This document shows, piece by piece, positions 43,163-54,589 of a DNA stretch of 64,000 bases (within the stretch, counting starts at the first letter, position 1; each line of letters starts with the position of its first letter). The notes under the pieces are model-generated. The model worked only from the letters and a program-made list of their open reading frames with translations. It did not search any database and was not told the origin of the DNA. This stretch comes from Elgaria multicarinata webbii (Eukaryota; Chordata; Lepidosauria; Squamata; Anguidae). A program made the position numbers and the translations under genes. The stretch spans positions 142,943,197 to 143,007,196 of the forward strand of contig NC_086173.1 of assembly GCF_023053635.1 (NCBI RefSeq), read 5' to 3'.

Positions 43163-43483
43163 AAGTTATGATGAGCACCTACACGTCAGCATTTGCCACT
43201 ACACACTGACAGTGGGCAAATAGCCCATGGCAGCGACTGCAAGGACTAGATGTCAATAACAGTAGGGGCTGTACTGTAGTATTTTATGGGTTTCCTGTGA
43301 TTGCATGCCTCTCTGTTGACCATTGACCACATTCTGGAGAATAGTTGAAGAGCTTTATTAAAGGTAACAAATGTAACTGACCTTGAGGTTCACAAACATA
43401 GGACTGACTTGAGGGGAGGAGGAGAACACAGAACCAAAAACCCACCCACTGAGATATGGGCAGTTTGGTGGCTACTGCCAATT

Positions 43484-43625
43484 TATTTATTACATTTATA
43501 TACTGACCCATAGCCGAAGCTCTCTGGGCGGTTTACAAAAGTTAAAAACAGTGAACGTTAAAAACAAATATACAAAAATTTAAAAGCATAAAAACAGCAA
43601 TATCATTTAAAACAACATCTCCTTT
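43484..43625 (-). mobile_element. LINE 3' end (ATTT tail, ACCGCCC type)
   Basis: TTTATTACATTTATATACTG then ACCCATAGCCGAAGCTCTCT and GGGCGGTTTACAAAAG. Confidence 0.6.
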
Positions 43626-44149
43626 AACCCTTCACAGACCATACACCACAGGAGGAGAGGGAGGTTTGTGAAGTGGACATTAGTATCTGGATGTCTTATG
43701 AAACTGTTCTTGCACTTTCATTGCTCTGCTATGGGAAGGTTTAGCCATGCACAAGCATGGCATGAGACATGCTTGGGGTGAAGGACAAGATGGCAGCCTA
43801 CCCCTCCATTCCACATACTGAAGCTGACCAGGCTGGCAATTGGACTGTACTTCTACAGAGATGATGAGTCCACACCTCTACTGTCCCTGAAGGCAGCAGT
43901 TTAACATAGTGGGCTGGGGGAAGCCAAAGGATCGAGGCTGAAGATGATCAGGCAGATTCAAGTGATCACTACAGATTCATTAACAGGGTTCTATATAGCT
44001 CCCTGGCAGGGCTCCTAATACAGGCCTGTAGCAGCATTTCTCAACCTAGGTTGTGTGAAAAGTGTGTGTGTGGAGGTTGGATTGTACTTTATTCACTGAG
44101 CCTAAATACAACACAGCCATAGTTTAGTGAACATTCAAGAGACAATGCA

Positions 44150-44458
44150 TTGACCTGGTTTGCATGACACGCTGGGACTCATTATGGGTTATTTATTGGG
44201 GGTTGTCCTGTTGTGTGAACCTGGCCATCAGGGGTTATGCAAGGATTAAACAACTGAGGGTTATAGCAAGTGAGGAGTTGTGTAAGGGTTGTTTAACTAA
44301 ACCCCAATGGCCAGTTTCAGATGACACAGCAACCACTGCTCCCTGATTCGGGGTGTGTGTGTGTTGCATATTCAAAATGGTGGCTGGCATGCACATTAGT
44401 TTATTGGGGGTTAAATAACCCATGATGGGCTATTATGTCATGTGACCTGGGTCACTGT
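44150..44458. mobile_element. Palindromic MITE (TGGTTTGCATGACAC type)
   Basis: ACCTGGTTTGCATGACACGC at the left is mirrored by GTCATGTGACCTGGGT at the right, with internal CATATTCAAAATGGTGGC shared with 56508-56858 and 61745-61870. Confidence 0.55.
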
Positions 44459-45093
44459 ATTAGAATTCAGCTTCTGGCTTCTACACATACCAGTGCAAAT
44501 CATAGCTTCATATACTGTTGTATCTGTGAGCAAGAAGGCAAAAAAGATTTCCTCTTGTAGCCCTACCTGTTTGCTTGCCTGATGAGCCAATGGGGCAAAA
44601 CTCACTCTGCATATGGGGAGGGGTAAGATTTAACAGGCTGATCTCACTGGACTGGGGAGGTGAAAATACAGTAACACTCACCTAAAATGCCCCTCAGTCA
44701 AGCTGCTGCAGAGAAATATGTGGTGTTGAAAAGAATGTTTCTCAGGAAGAGAAAGAAGTTTACCAGAGCTGGGTGTAAGAAGAAGAAAACTAGTCCTGGC
44801 TTTAATCTCAGAGAGCCGACATTTTGCCACCCATTCAAATGATTAGGAATCCTCCACGTCAATCCATTCTCCAGACCTTGTTTCTCTTTCCCTACATGGC
44901 TTATTAAAATGCCTTATAAGATGCTCACATCCAAAGGCCACTTGAGTAACACTGAAATATTTCCTTCTGCAGACTCAGGTCAAACATTATATACAGCCAG
45001 GCTTCATGGAAAGAAGATGCTTATGATCCCTCGATCAGTATTTTGATAAGTATATTTGAAATCCATATGCCTACCAGTTGCTGGAGAACATAA

Positions 45094-45260
45094 GCCTATA
45101 CTGCGGCAGCTGCACTGGTTAACAGTGTGTTTCTGAACCCAAGTTGAAGTGCTGTTTTTTTACCTTTAAAGCCTTAAACGTTTCGGGACCAAGGTACTTG
45201 AAGGACTGCCTTGACCCATATCAGCCTCAATGGCTCCGTCAATTCAGCACTTATTGCTTG
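45094..45260 (+). mobile_element. L2-like C-terminal fragment
   Basis: CTGCGGCAGCTGCACTGGTT ... TTAAAGCCTTAAACGTTTCG ... GGTACTTGAAGGACTGCCTT corresponds to LHWL...ALKALNVSGPRYLKDCL of L2-type ORFs. Confidence 0.55.
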
Positions 45261-45519
45261 AGACGTTAGGGTGTGCCTGAGCACACCCTGCACAGCCCTT
45301 GCGCACACCTATGTGTGAAGTTAAGCTTCTCCAATTTGGTCAGGTGTTGTTGTTTTTTGAAGATCACTCCCAAATATCAGAAATGTGAGCTACATAATTT
45401 AAGACCTGTGAGCTTCTGCCATTCAGGTGATGAAAACTTGCCTTACTTGTCTAGTAGCTTTAAATATGGCATGTTTCATTCATTAAACTTGCAGAGGCTC
45501 TAGCAGGGAGCTCTGATTT

Positions 45520-45571
<52 letters not shown>
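45520..45571 (+). repeat. (TCA)n microsatellite
   Basis: About 17 perfect TCA units. Confidence 0.95.
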
Positions 45572-45572
<1 letters not shown>

Positions 45573-45779
45573 TGGATTAATAGCCCAGCTCTTGTTAAGC
45601 TTATCAATGACCCTAAGTGCCAATAATACTGCTCAGGAGACATCTATGAAAAATGTAACACAAGAAGAAAGGAATCTGATCAAAACTATACTGCAGAAGT
45701 CATCTGATATTGTTCTTTCTCTGGAACTAAACAAGTCTAGGCCTGGTCAATATTGGGGTGGGTTGCAATATTTACAACT

Positions 45780-45938
45780 TGCTTAGAGGTCAGTCTCATC
45801 GTATTTAATGGTGCTTACTCCCTAGTAAGTGTGTTTAGGATTCCAGCCTAAGACTTCAATCCTATGAATATTTACATTTAAGTAACCTCCCCCTGCCACA
45901 GTTTGAGATTTACTTCTGAGTAAACATGCATAGGATTG
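45780..45938. repeat. Two copies of the CCCATTGA..TCAATGGG repeat
   Basis: GCTTACTCCCTAGTAAGTGT and CTTCAATCCTATGAATATTT / TTCTGAGTAAACATGCATAG represent neighbouring diverged copies. Confidence 0.5.
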
Positions 45939-46159
45939 GGTTAGTAGTGATTTTAAAACATTTTCATCAACTAAAAACTAGTCCCCAATAAATTGATCAG
46001 TAGATTTTAAAAATGCTAACATTATTTTTATTACAAGTACTTATTTTTTAAAAATCCTGCAGATGCCAATGCCATCTTGTATCCAATGATGTCCACAAAA
46101 GCTTATACCATAATAAAAGTATTAGTCTTTAACTCTTGGTTGTTTTTTCCATCTTATTA

Positions 46160-46614
46160 GAGGCATCTCTTCCTACATCTAGGGGGGACCACATTACACC
46201 AATTTTTAAATCTCTTCACTGGCTGCCTGCCAATTAGTTTCCGGGCGAAGTATAAAGTATTGGTTATTAAATTTAAAACCCTACATGGTTTGAGTCCAGG
46301 CTACCTGCGGGATCATCTTCTCCTGTGCAATCCGCCCCGCACATTCAGGTCATCTGGGAAGAACCTGCTTCAGTCTGCCAAAATTAGGCTGACAAGTATT
46401 ACCCAGAGGACCTTCTCTTCTGCTGCTCCCAGACTATGGAATGGCCTGCCGGAGGAGACTCATCAACTTAATAGTCTTTTAGCATTTAAGAAAGCTATAA
46501 AGACTGATCTATTCTGGCAGGCCTATCCTATACTATGTTTTTAATTCAATTTTATGTATTTTATCATTGTTGTTTCTCACCTTGATCCAAACAGAGAGGC
46601 AGGTAAGAAATAAA

Positions 46615-46659
<45 letters not shown>

Positions 46660-46668
46660 AATAATAAT
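46160..46668 (+). mobile_element. L2-like LINE 3' end
   Basis: The ORF end FKTLHGLSPGYLRDHLLLCN ... RTFSSAAPRLWNGLPEE ... LFWQAYP is open for 94 codons, followed by CACCTTGATCCAAACAGAGA and a TTA repeat. It is 5'-truncated; only the post-RT region of the L2 polyprotein remains. Confidence 0.78.
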
Positions 46669-46824
46669 GTAAGAGAGAAAGGGTGATGCCTCTTATCAGA
46701 TGGTGCCTGCTGTGACGCATGTGTGCATCAGTTTAAAACAACAAAAATGCTTTTTCTTGAGAACTATTTTTTCTTATGTGCAGATTTATCCAGATGTAAT
46801 TAAACAATTAATTCATTAATTGAA

Positions 46825-47005
46825 CTGCAGTGCAATTCCATGCATATTTACCCAGAAGTCCAACTAAGTTCAATAGGACTTACCCTAGTAAACAAGTTTG
46901 GAACTGCAGCAGAAAATTTATACAAGTAGGTAAAAATCCTACCTGGAAGTAAGCCCTATTGAACATAGTGAGACATACCTCTGAGTAAATATGCATAGGG
47001 TATCC
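46825..47005. repeat. Two copies of the CCCATTGA..TCAATGGG repeat
   Basis: TGCAGTGCAATTCCATGCAT ... CAATAGGACTTACCC and CCTGGAAGTAAGCCC ... CTGAGTAAATATGCATAGG. Confidence 0.5.
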
Positions 47006-47504
47006 ATGGGTGGTGGGAAGTTCTAGGAGCATTGTACTAACCCAGTTTTGGTTACCTTTGGAAGGAGGTCACTAGAGGCTTACTGGCATTATGTAACATG
47101 TTTCTTTATAAATATACTGATGGAGCATAATTGGATGCATAGCTTTCATTCTCCAACAGATGGCCAAAATCCATGCATCCTACATCAGATCTCTCTGAAG
47201 ACAGCAGATGCCCCAAAATGGTTAGTTTACAAAGTTCAAAAATACAGCTCTGTTTCCATTCATCTCCGACTCACTGCTGCTGTGTATTGTTCTTTTCACC
47301 CACAGAACCTTGCCCCCTCACCCTAGCTAAAGGGCTTGAAAAATCCAGGTGAGTCATCTCCTCTGACCATCACCTAGCCTTCTTGGGCTATTTTAGATCA
47401 CCTGGAGACATACCTCAAGAATGTCAACACTCTTTTGTCAACTTTGGCCTGCATTGCCTCAGGACAATCTACACTGAGATCTGTTAGGAAGTCCAAAACA
47501 CACT

Positions 47505-47600
47505 AAAGAGGCTTGTGGCACCTTAAAAACTAGACATTTTATTCTGGCATTAGCTTTCATGGACACTGTCCATTGCATCAATTACATGAAGTATTACCAT
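47505..47600 (+). repeat. Half copy of the CACCTTAAAGACTAAC repeat
   Basis: GGCTTGTGGCACCTTAAAAA ... CATTAGCTTTCATGGACACT matches the left arm of 34115-34275. Confidence 0.5.
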
Positions 47601-47983
47601 CAAAGTGATAGCTTGATGAACACATGCTGGGGGTGGCGCGGGGGAGATGTAAGCTGTGTTGTCAGATAGAATTGAAATGCAAAAAGAACAGACAATGATG
47701 ATTAGGTGCCGTTCACAAAAGGTGGTTGGGTGATAACACAGCTATCAATACAATGGTGAACTGATTAACAAATGTAGTGTGATTTTTTTTTACACACACC
47801 TTTGTCCTTATTCAGACCAGAGGGAATAGAGTTGAATCCTTTGCTGAATTGTACAGAGACTGGCTTGTTTGACTCTGTGTGATCTATGCAAAAGAATAAA
47901 TGGACACTAACCTGACATCAGGAATGGTGATGTCTTGATATCACTGGTTTTGGAACATTTTAACCTCCCAGGACACTCTGTGA

Positions 47984-48511
47984 GGCTGGATCCAGACAAC
48001 ATGATAACCAATGGTGGTTTCAATAGTCAGTGGTTGGTTATTTAACCCACCATGGGTTATTGTGTGATGTGGAGGGAGGTTTGTTTAACCAATGGTTGGT
48101 TATTTAGCCAATATAAGCAATACAAATAAGCAACGCTGTGCAAAGTTGGCTATTTGAACCACCATTGGTAATCATGTTGTGTGGAGGGCACTGTTGGTTA
48201 TTTCCTCAGCCACTGTTGGTTATTTTGTCAGCCAAAGACTTGTAAGGCAATAGCGATCAAAGCTTTAGCTGCCATTCTACTTCAGCTGGCAGGATAGATT
48301 TTTGGCAGCAATGTCTGATGGGTTACTAGCGGGAGGACTGAGGGGGGAGAGAGGGCAGGGGATTAGTGAATCAACTCAGTATGGACTAATAGTCAACTCA
48401 ACACTGATCCTAATCCACATGATTGATTAGAATCATGTTGTGTGAGAAGTACCCGGTAAATAAACAATTGTTGAGTTGATTATTACACTACTATCATGTC
48501 TGAATGCAGCC
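47984..48511. mobile_element. 528-bp MITE with 3-bp duplication
   Basis: Ends GGCTGGATCCAGACAACATG and the mirrored CATGTCTGAATGCAGCC, flanked by TGA (47981-47983 and 48512-48514). A related copy in the opposite orientation lies at 39215-39520. No open frame. Confidence 0.65.
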
Positions 48512-48514
48512 TGA

Positions 48515-49795
48515 GAATGCAGTAGGGCATTGCTGGCATATGATACCATAAATTGCATTGGAAGATGAACAGGTGTATGAACACCTGATGTTGTGGCTGG
48601 CATTATGAGGTTCAGAAGTAGTTTTTCTAGACTGGTTATGGGGACAGAGTTGGCATATTATTTATCATTGGCAGACACAGATTAAACAAACGAACAAAGA
48701 AACAAAGAAACTTGTATCTTCCACCAAAGTGGTACATAAAAAAGGAGGCAGACCAGGCTTTACATTGGTTATTTACCATTCCAAGGCATAAAACGGGTCC
48801 ATCTACAAAACCACACCTTGGACGTGGCATGGAAGGAATGGCAACATGAAGAACAGCACTTGACAAGTTCCAAGCCTCCTAAAGACTCCAGTCTCAATGA
48901 TGTTACACAGGATGACGACCGCGTTACACAGTGGCAAGCCTGGGATTTACTGCAGGCTGATGCTAAGGTGGGGCGGATGGTACTGGTGCTGCTTTCATCT
49001 CAATCCTCACTGCTGGAAAGAGCAGGCTAAAAATAGCCGCTGTGCAGTTGTGCGCAGGTAGCAGGCCACTTGATGGAAAAGATGAGTCTGCCAATGTTTA
49101 CACGTTGGCCTGAGCAGACACTGCTGTGCTGACAGCTCCTTTTCTGTGCTCCGGATTGGAAAGAATCTGTCCAGAGACATTCCAGCCTCTGCATGGCTAA
49201 TGGGCCAAACTCATGCTTATGAGCCCTACAGCATTAGCTAAATACTGGGGTGTGTGTGTCTTGCTGCAGTGCCACCTGCTCTTTACCTTGGGGGCTGGAT
49301 TAAATCCTGGGGGTGGACACGTTGCTACAGAAAGGATTCAGCATTCTGTTCTAAAAAATGCTCTCTGTAATGCTGAAAAATGTGCTGAAAACACAGACAT
49401 TCTGCAGAAAGAAAATATTCTAATTATATATACATTTATATGATTTGTACCATTTAAATAGACATTAAGTTTAGGCTCAGTGTACATTTTAGCAAAGGCT
49501 GATGTGGCTGAGAGAAAAATGGGAGGAGATGCATGGCTGGAGAGGCATGTGTTCAGTAAAATCAGTCAATTATAAATGCAAACCAGATTCCAAAATACTT
49601 TCTGTCAGAGGCAGGGAGACCTTAGGCTTTCTGGAAGTTGACCAATCAATCGCAACAGGTAAAAAACAGTGGCTCAAGGAGGCAGACGTAGAATTGCAGA
49701 ACAAAATGCCTCTGAGCACATGCTCAGCCCAAGAATTAGTTTTCAGTACTACGCTGGATTTGGAGCTCACACACAAATCTATTCTCCCCACTCTG
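48515..49795. other. No gene recognised
   Basis: Open frames of 60-100 codons on both strands show no recognisable domain; no repeat boundaries seen. Confidence 0.4.
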
Positions 49796-49797
49796 CA

Positions 49798-50310
49798 GTA
49801 AGCCTGTGTGCACCAGTTGCTGGGGAACATGGGTGGGAGGGTGCTGTTGCACCATGTTGCACTCTTCAAATACTTAAAAGGTTGTCACACAGAGGAGGGC
49901 CAGGATCTCTTCTCGATCCTTCCAGAGTGCAGGACACGGAATAACGGGCTCAAGTTAAAGGAAGCCAGATTCCGGCTGGACATCAGGAAAAACTTCCTGA
50001 CTGTTAGAGCAGTACGACGATGGAACCAATGACCTAGGGAGGTTGTGGGCTCTCCCACACTAGAGGCATTCAAGAGGCAGCTGAAAAACCATCTGTCACG
50101 TATGCTTTATGGTGGATTCCTGCATTGAGCAGGGGGTTGGACTCGATGGCCTTGTGGGCCCCTTCCAACTCTGCTATTCTATGATTCTGTGTCCTGCCTT
50201 GTTGATCCCTGACCTACAGCTGGTTGGCCACTGTGTGAACAGAGTGCTGGACTAGATGGACCCTTGGTCTGATCCAGCATGACACTTCTTATGTTCTTAT
50301 GTTCTCTCCC
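49798..50310 (+). mobile_element. CR1-like LINE 3' end (TTCTTATG tail), split
   Basis: The host halves are CACCAGTTGCTGGGGAACAT...GTTGCAC and TCCTGCC...GATCCAGCATG, with TTCTTATGTTCTTATG as tail. The CR1 at 49861-50193 lies between them. Confidence 0.75.
49861..50193 (+). mobile_element. CR1 LINE 3' end
   Basis: The CR1 C-terminal coding and 3' UTR region (GGATCTCTTCTCGATCC...GGACATCAGGAAAAACTTCC...GGTTGGACTCGATGGCC) ends in ATTCTATGATTCTGTG. It is inserted into another CR1-like family. Confidence 0.85.
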
Positions 50311-50359
50311 CGCTGCCACCCAAGTTTTCTTGATTTTAATAGCATATTTTAGGAATGAG

Positions 50360-50612
50360 AAAAGTGGGGCAGCTTGTTAGCCATGCACTGTGGCTTATTA
50401 ACCACCCTGAACAATCCAACAACAAACCATGGTTTTTCAAGGTAGCTTGTTCGAGAAAAATAACGCACACTGCATGGCTAACAAGCCATTTTAAGGAAAA
50501 TATCCTGGGTTTAGACACCACACTAACCCATAGTTCAACAAATAACCATGGTTCAACAATAACCCACACTCAATCACTGAATTTGGGTTAGTGTGTTGTG
50601 TGAACAGCCCCA
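50360..50612. mobile_element. Palindromic MITE (GTTCAGACAACACGC type)
   Basis: Shares GGCTTATTAACCACCCTGAA and GTGTTGTGTGAACAGCCCC with 40205-40440. No open frame longer than about 78 codons. Confidence 0.55.
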
Positions 50613-50639
50613 TTATCTGCTACCTACTCTGTTTAAACT

Positions 50640-51890
50640 GGAGATGCCAGGGACTGAACCTGGCATGCTTTGCATATGTTCTATCACAGAGTAATTGTCA
50701 AATTTCTCATTTTTTCTGACAGTACTGTGAAATGCCTTGGATAATGGGTCTGCTATTACCCCTAGCTTATATTTAATAGTTAAGCTGGAAAAGAATCTGG
50801 ATAATGGAGTGCCTTTCTTCACAATAGATACTAGACATTTGAGGTCTGTTTCTGCAACAATTGTTCTCATGGAAATGAACACATTAAACTTTTTTTATAG
50901 CCATATACTCAGAGAAGAAAGCTTTGACCTATCTGTGCATATTTACATTCTCTTCCAGTGAGGACTCTAGAAGCATCTGTCAGTGGTCTCTCAGAACCAC
51001 TGAACATTTATAAAAGCGTTGCACCGATTTCCTGTTTTGAGGCATCATCACAATGTTTTGTCTTTTATTAACAAAAGATTTGAGTACAGGAGTTGTTTGA
51101 GTAATTGCTACAGCTTTCAAAACTCCTTCTTGTCCAAAATTGCATGCCATATATCTATTGTGCATTATTTTTGGTAAGGCTTGTACATTGTCCATGTGTA
51201 CGAATTTCCCTACCATATTTGCTATTCCTGACAGTGTTTATCGTCCCTACTTATCTTTTGATGGCGACATTCTGCTGGCATCCATCTGTACAACTTTTCC
51301 AGTTAGTTTTTCACTTAAATAGATAATTTCCTGACTTATCATTTTCATTTTTGCTTATTCAGTTTAGATCTGTTGCTCTGGCCTTTTCCAGCCTTTTGTT
51401 AGGTTCTGGTAACATTTCCCCCCAAATGAAAACTTAATCTTATATAAGAACATGGTAGCGTAAAGCTTATTACTCAAGACCAATTTTGCTCGTTTTTGTT
51501 TTAAACGGAAGCTTGAGCAGTGTAGACATGCAGAAAATTTCAAAAGTTTGAAGAAGTTCAAAGCTCAAGCTTTAATAGCAATTCATTTCCTTCACATCAA
51601 ACAGGCAGGGCAGCCCCTCCACCAGCGGGTCCTGCTCAGACAGTCAGTGTGGCATGAAGGCAGATCCCGGCTGCGATCACACAGTTTGGCTGTTGCCGCC
51701 ACAGGAAGGGGGAAGAAAATGGAGGCGACCAATTGGGGCACATGAGGGAGGGGAGGGGCTGCGCCACATGCAAATTTTGGAGGGGGGATTCACTATGCCT
51801 GAGCCATATTTGCAGTATTCATGAGCCCTTCTGGGGTGAGGGGACTGAGGGGCAAAAAAGTGGAAAAGGAGCAGGATTACTAATGCCCAT
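50640..51890. other. Unassigned AT-rich region with minus-strand open frames
   Basis: Minus-strand frames at 50613-50882 (89 codons) and 50980-51216 (78 codons) lie close together, and their composition is less repeat-like than the surroundings. No family is recognised; they may be remnants of an unknown element or chance. Confidence 0.3.
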
Positions 51891-51896
51891 GGCGAC

Positions 51897-52049
51897 ATGA
51901 GCCCTTTCTACACCTAAGGATTATCCCAGGAAAATGGAGAGATCATTCCTGCCTGCTCCTGGGATCCCCTGTGTGTTCCTGCCTGCTCCTGGGATCCCCA
52001 GTAATGATCCTGGGACGATCCCGGGAGAAAAGGCAGTAGAAACAGCCAT
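51897..52049. mobile_element. Degenerate MITE related to the Harbinger-like group
   Basis: GCCCTTTCTACACCTAAGGA and a mirrored GGCAGTAGAAACAGCC bracket a GATCC-rich interior that contains a short tandem duplication (CCTGCCTGCTCCTGGGATCC). A possible ATG duplication flanks it. Boundaries are uncertain. Confidence 0.4.
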
Positions 52050-52092
52050 GGACTTAGTAAATGTATATCTTGCTATGCTGAATGCCTTCAAT

Positions 52093-53014
52093 TATTTATT
52101 ATTTATTTAGTTTATATCCCACCTATTTTCCTTATTAAGGAACCCAAGGTGACATACATAATTCTCCTCCTCTCTGTTTTATTCTCACAACAACAACCCT
52201 GTGAGGAATGCCAGGCTGAGAGTCTGTGGGCCTTGCTAGACTTACCTTTGAATCCGGACTTCAGGCGCGGCGAGCCCGTGCCACAATTAGCATGAGCCGT
52301 CGCACCTATCCAGACGTCAGATGCAACGGGGAAAGGAAAGCCCCGTCGCGTTCTCCATTTTTAAAAGAAGTTAAAGGGGCCATGTGCGCAGGAGCGCACC
52401 AACGAAAAATAAAGTCGTTTTTTAAAAAATAAAGGATTCCCCGCTCCCCGTGCCCCCGATTTCGCCCCACAATGTCTGATGCCCCCCACTTGCCCCCCTC
52501 GCTCGCCCGCCCGTCTGCTCGCTGCCCCCGCTCGCCATGTCCGATGTCCCCTCCACCACCACTCTGGCCGCGATCTCCCCACCCTGGCTCCGCTCTTCCC
52601 CCCCCATCTCTCCTGCCAGGTCCACTCTTTCTCCCCTGGCCCCCATCACTCCCCCCGCCCCGCGATTCCCTCGCGCCCAGCCCGATGGGCACACTGTGCC
52701 CAGTGCGCGGCTACTCATGAGTAAGCGAGCAGCTGGGAAAAGCCGTGGAACCAGCTAGACTAAAACCGGGCCACAAGTGGATCCGGTTATCCCGGGTCAA
52801 GGGAGGGTTTAGCCCGGCCTGACCCTGGGATCCTCTGTGCATCATCTGCACGCACAGCAGGGAGCCCGGGCCTTGCACTGGGCTAAACCCTCGTCTAGAA
52901 AGGCCCTGTGACTGGTCTGAAGTCACCTGAGCTTGCATGGCTGAGTGGGGACTTGAACCCGGATCTCCCAACTCCCAGTCCAACACTGTAGCCACTACAC
53001 CACACTGGCTCTCA
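52093..53014 (-). mobile_element. Sauria-type SINE split by a Harbinger-like element
   Basis: Tail and body lie at 52093-52227 and head at 52907-53014 (GAGTCTGTGACTGG...GGATCTCC...ACACTGGCTCT). The 52228-52906 element interrupts GAGTCTGTGACTGG. Confidence 0.82.
52228..52906. mobile_element. Long PIF/Harbinger-like element, GC-rich interior
   Basis: Ends GGGCCTTGCTAGAC and GTCTAGAAAGGCCC, flanked by TGT (52225-52227 and 52907-52909). It splits a Sauria-type SINE whose halves join without loss once one TGT is removed. The interior 52440-52710 is very C- and CpG-rich, giving spurious proline-rich open frames. Confidence 0.78.
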
Positions 53015-53751
53015 TCTGTTGCACTTTCCTAAAAAAGATTTCAGTGCTGATTTAAACCCAAATGTAGCCTACAAAAGTACTATCTTCCAAAGGAATATAA
53101 ACAATGCATACAACTGAACTCTGTTCTTTTTGTGAAACATGCTGCCAAAATCCTAATAATGTCTTACATGGTGGGCAGTGAAAGTTGTTCCCTTTAATAT
53201 ATTTGTTCATCTTCTTTGGGTCTAGATACAATAATAACAGTCCAGCTCCACCTTTCATCTTCATTTTACAACAACTAGAATATTTCTGAGTTGCGTATAT
53301 TATGCCGGTTAAGTGAGGAGAGTTCTGTCTTGTACATCGTGGCTAGTTTGCACACCCTCAAGTACAGCTAGAAAATATTATTTGACATAGTGAAAGGTTA
53401 GCCATTGATCACACACAATCAATTGATAAAACATAGGGGTTTGCATGGGTTTTTCCAACTCAGAACAGGGGACAACTGTTCTGCCAGGCATTTCCTTAAC
53501 AACTCTGCCATGCATTTCCTTGAGAACTATCTCTGAAATTTGATTGTTAATTAAACTCTTTGTGTATGTGTTCTTTAGTATTTTTAGGTCATAGCTTGCA
53601 TGTCAACCTGCATTTCATTAATCCTCATGATAATTCTGTGAAAGGAAGATCAGTTTCCCCTTCCTATAGCCATAGAACAGAGAGATAATGGAGCACTGAA
53701 TGCTCTCTTCGTAAGTGCTGGCTGAGGAAAAATCATACAAGAGCCAGAGGA

Positions 53752-53945
53752 CATGGGAATATAGGAAGCTGCCTTATTCAGTGTCAGACCACCAGCAGCT
53801 CATGATTGTCTAGACGAACTGGCAGTGGCTCACCAGGGTTTCAGGCTGAGGTATTTTTCAGCCCTATCTGGAGATGCTGGGATCGAAACGGTTACCTTCT
53901 CCATGCAAAGCATGTGCCCTACTATTGAGCTGTGGACCTTCGCCT
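53752..53945 (-). mobile_element. tRNA-derived SINE
   Basis: Minus-strand copy: AGGAAGCTGCCTTATTCAGT at the left is the 3' end and CATGCAAAGCATGTGCCCTA with GAGCTGTGG at the right is the tRNA-like head. Confidence 0.7.
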
Positions 53946-54319
53946 AGCCTTGGGTCTCCAAGTCTTTCTGTATGGTCCTGCTACCCAAACAATTAATGAA
54001 CTGCTTGAAAAGGGGGAGGAACATCCCTGTATGAGGACTTTTTTGTTGTTGTTCTTCAGATCCTTTTGTTTGAATTCAGTCCTCAGAAAATGTTCAAGAA
54101 AGATGCTTGCACAGAAGGCTGCATGGATGGCTTCTGGAACCCCCACATTTAGATAGGTGAAAGTGGGCATTGGGTACTAAGTTGTGAGGACATGCAAGCT
54201 GCACATATTCAAGGGCATTCTTTTATCACTCCGCATCAAGGATGGCCTACTTACAGCATGGGTGCCCCCAAGTGGCACACGCACCAGAGATTTGTGTCAC
54301 TCCTGGACAGGAGCAAGGG

Positions 54320-54573
54320 CAGGGGCGGCCCTACCATTTGCCAGGGTGAAGCAGTTGCCTCAGGTGGCAGATGCTGGGAGGTGACAGCAAGGTGTTGAAG
54401 GAGATTGCTATGGGCCATGCAGTCTGTTCTGGGCCCCTTCAGTGTAGGATACTGTCCCTTATTAGTGTTGAAGACAGATCCATCTGCCAGTCCAGTTGGC
54501 TTTTGTACATGGAATGGGAAGGGCGCCATTTTGTCCTTTACCTTTGGCAGCAAAAGGTCTTGGGCCACCACTG
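54320..54573. mobile_element. Nonautonomous hAT element
   Basis: Inverted ends CAGGGGCGGCCCTACC and CAGTGGTGGCCCAAGA, flanked by AGCAAGGG (54312-54319) and AGCAACGG (54574-54581), an 8-bp duplication with one mismatch. 254 bp; no transposase seen. Confidence 0.75.
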
Positions 54574-54589
54574 AGCAACGGGCCCCATA

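Noticed and set aside
45520-45571. Regularly spaced repeat that could suggest an array
   Set aside because: Simple TCA microsatellite; no spacers and a eukaryotic context.
52306-52758. Proline- and glycine-rich open frames on both strands
   Set aside because: They lie inside the C-rich body of a Harbinger-like element, and several frames are open at once, as expected for biased sequence.
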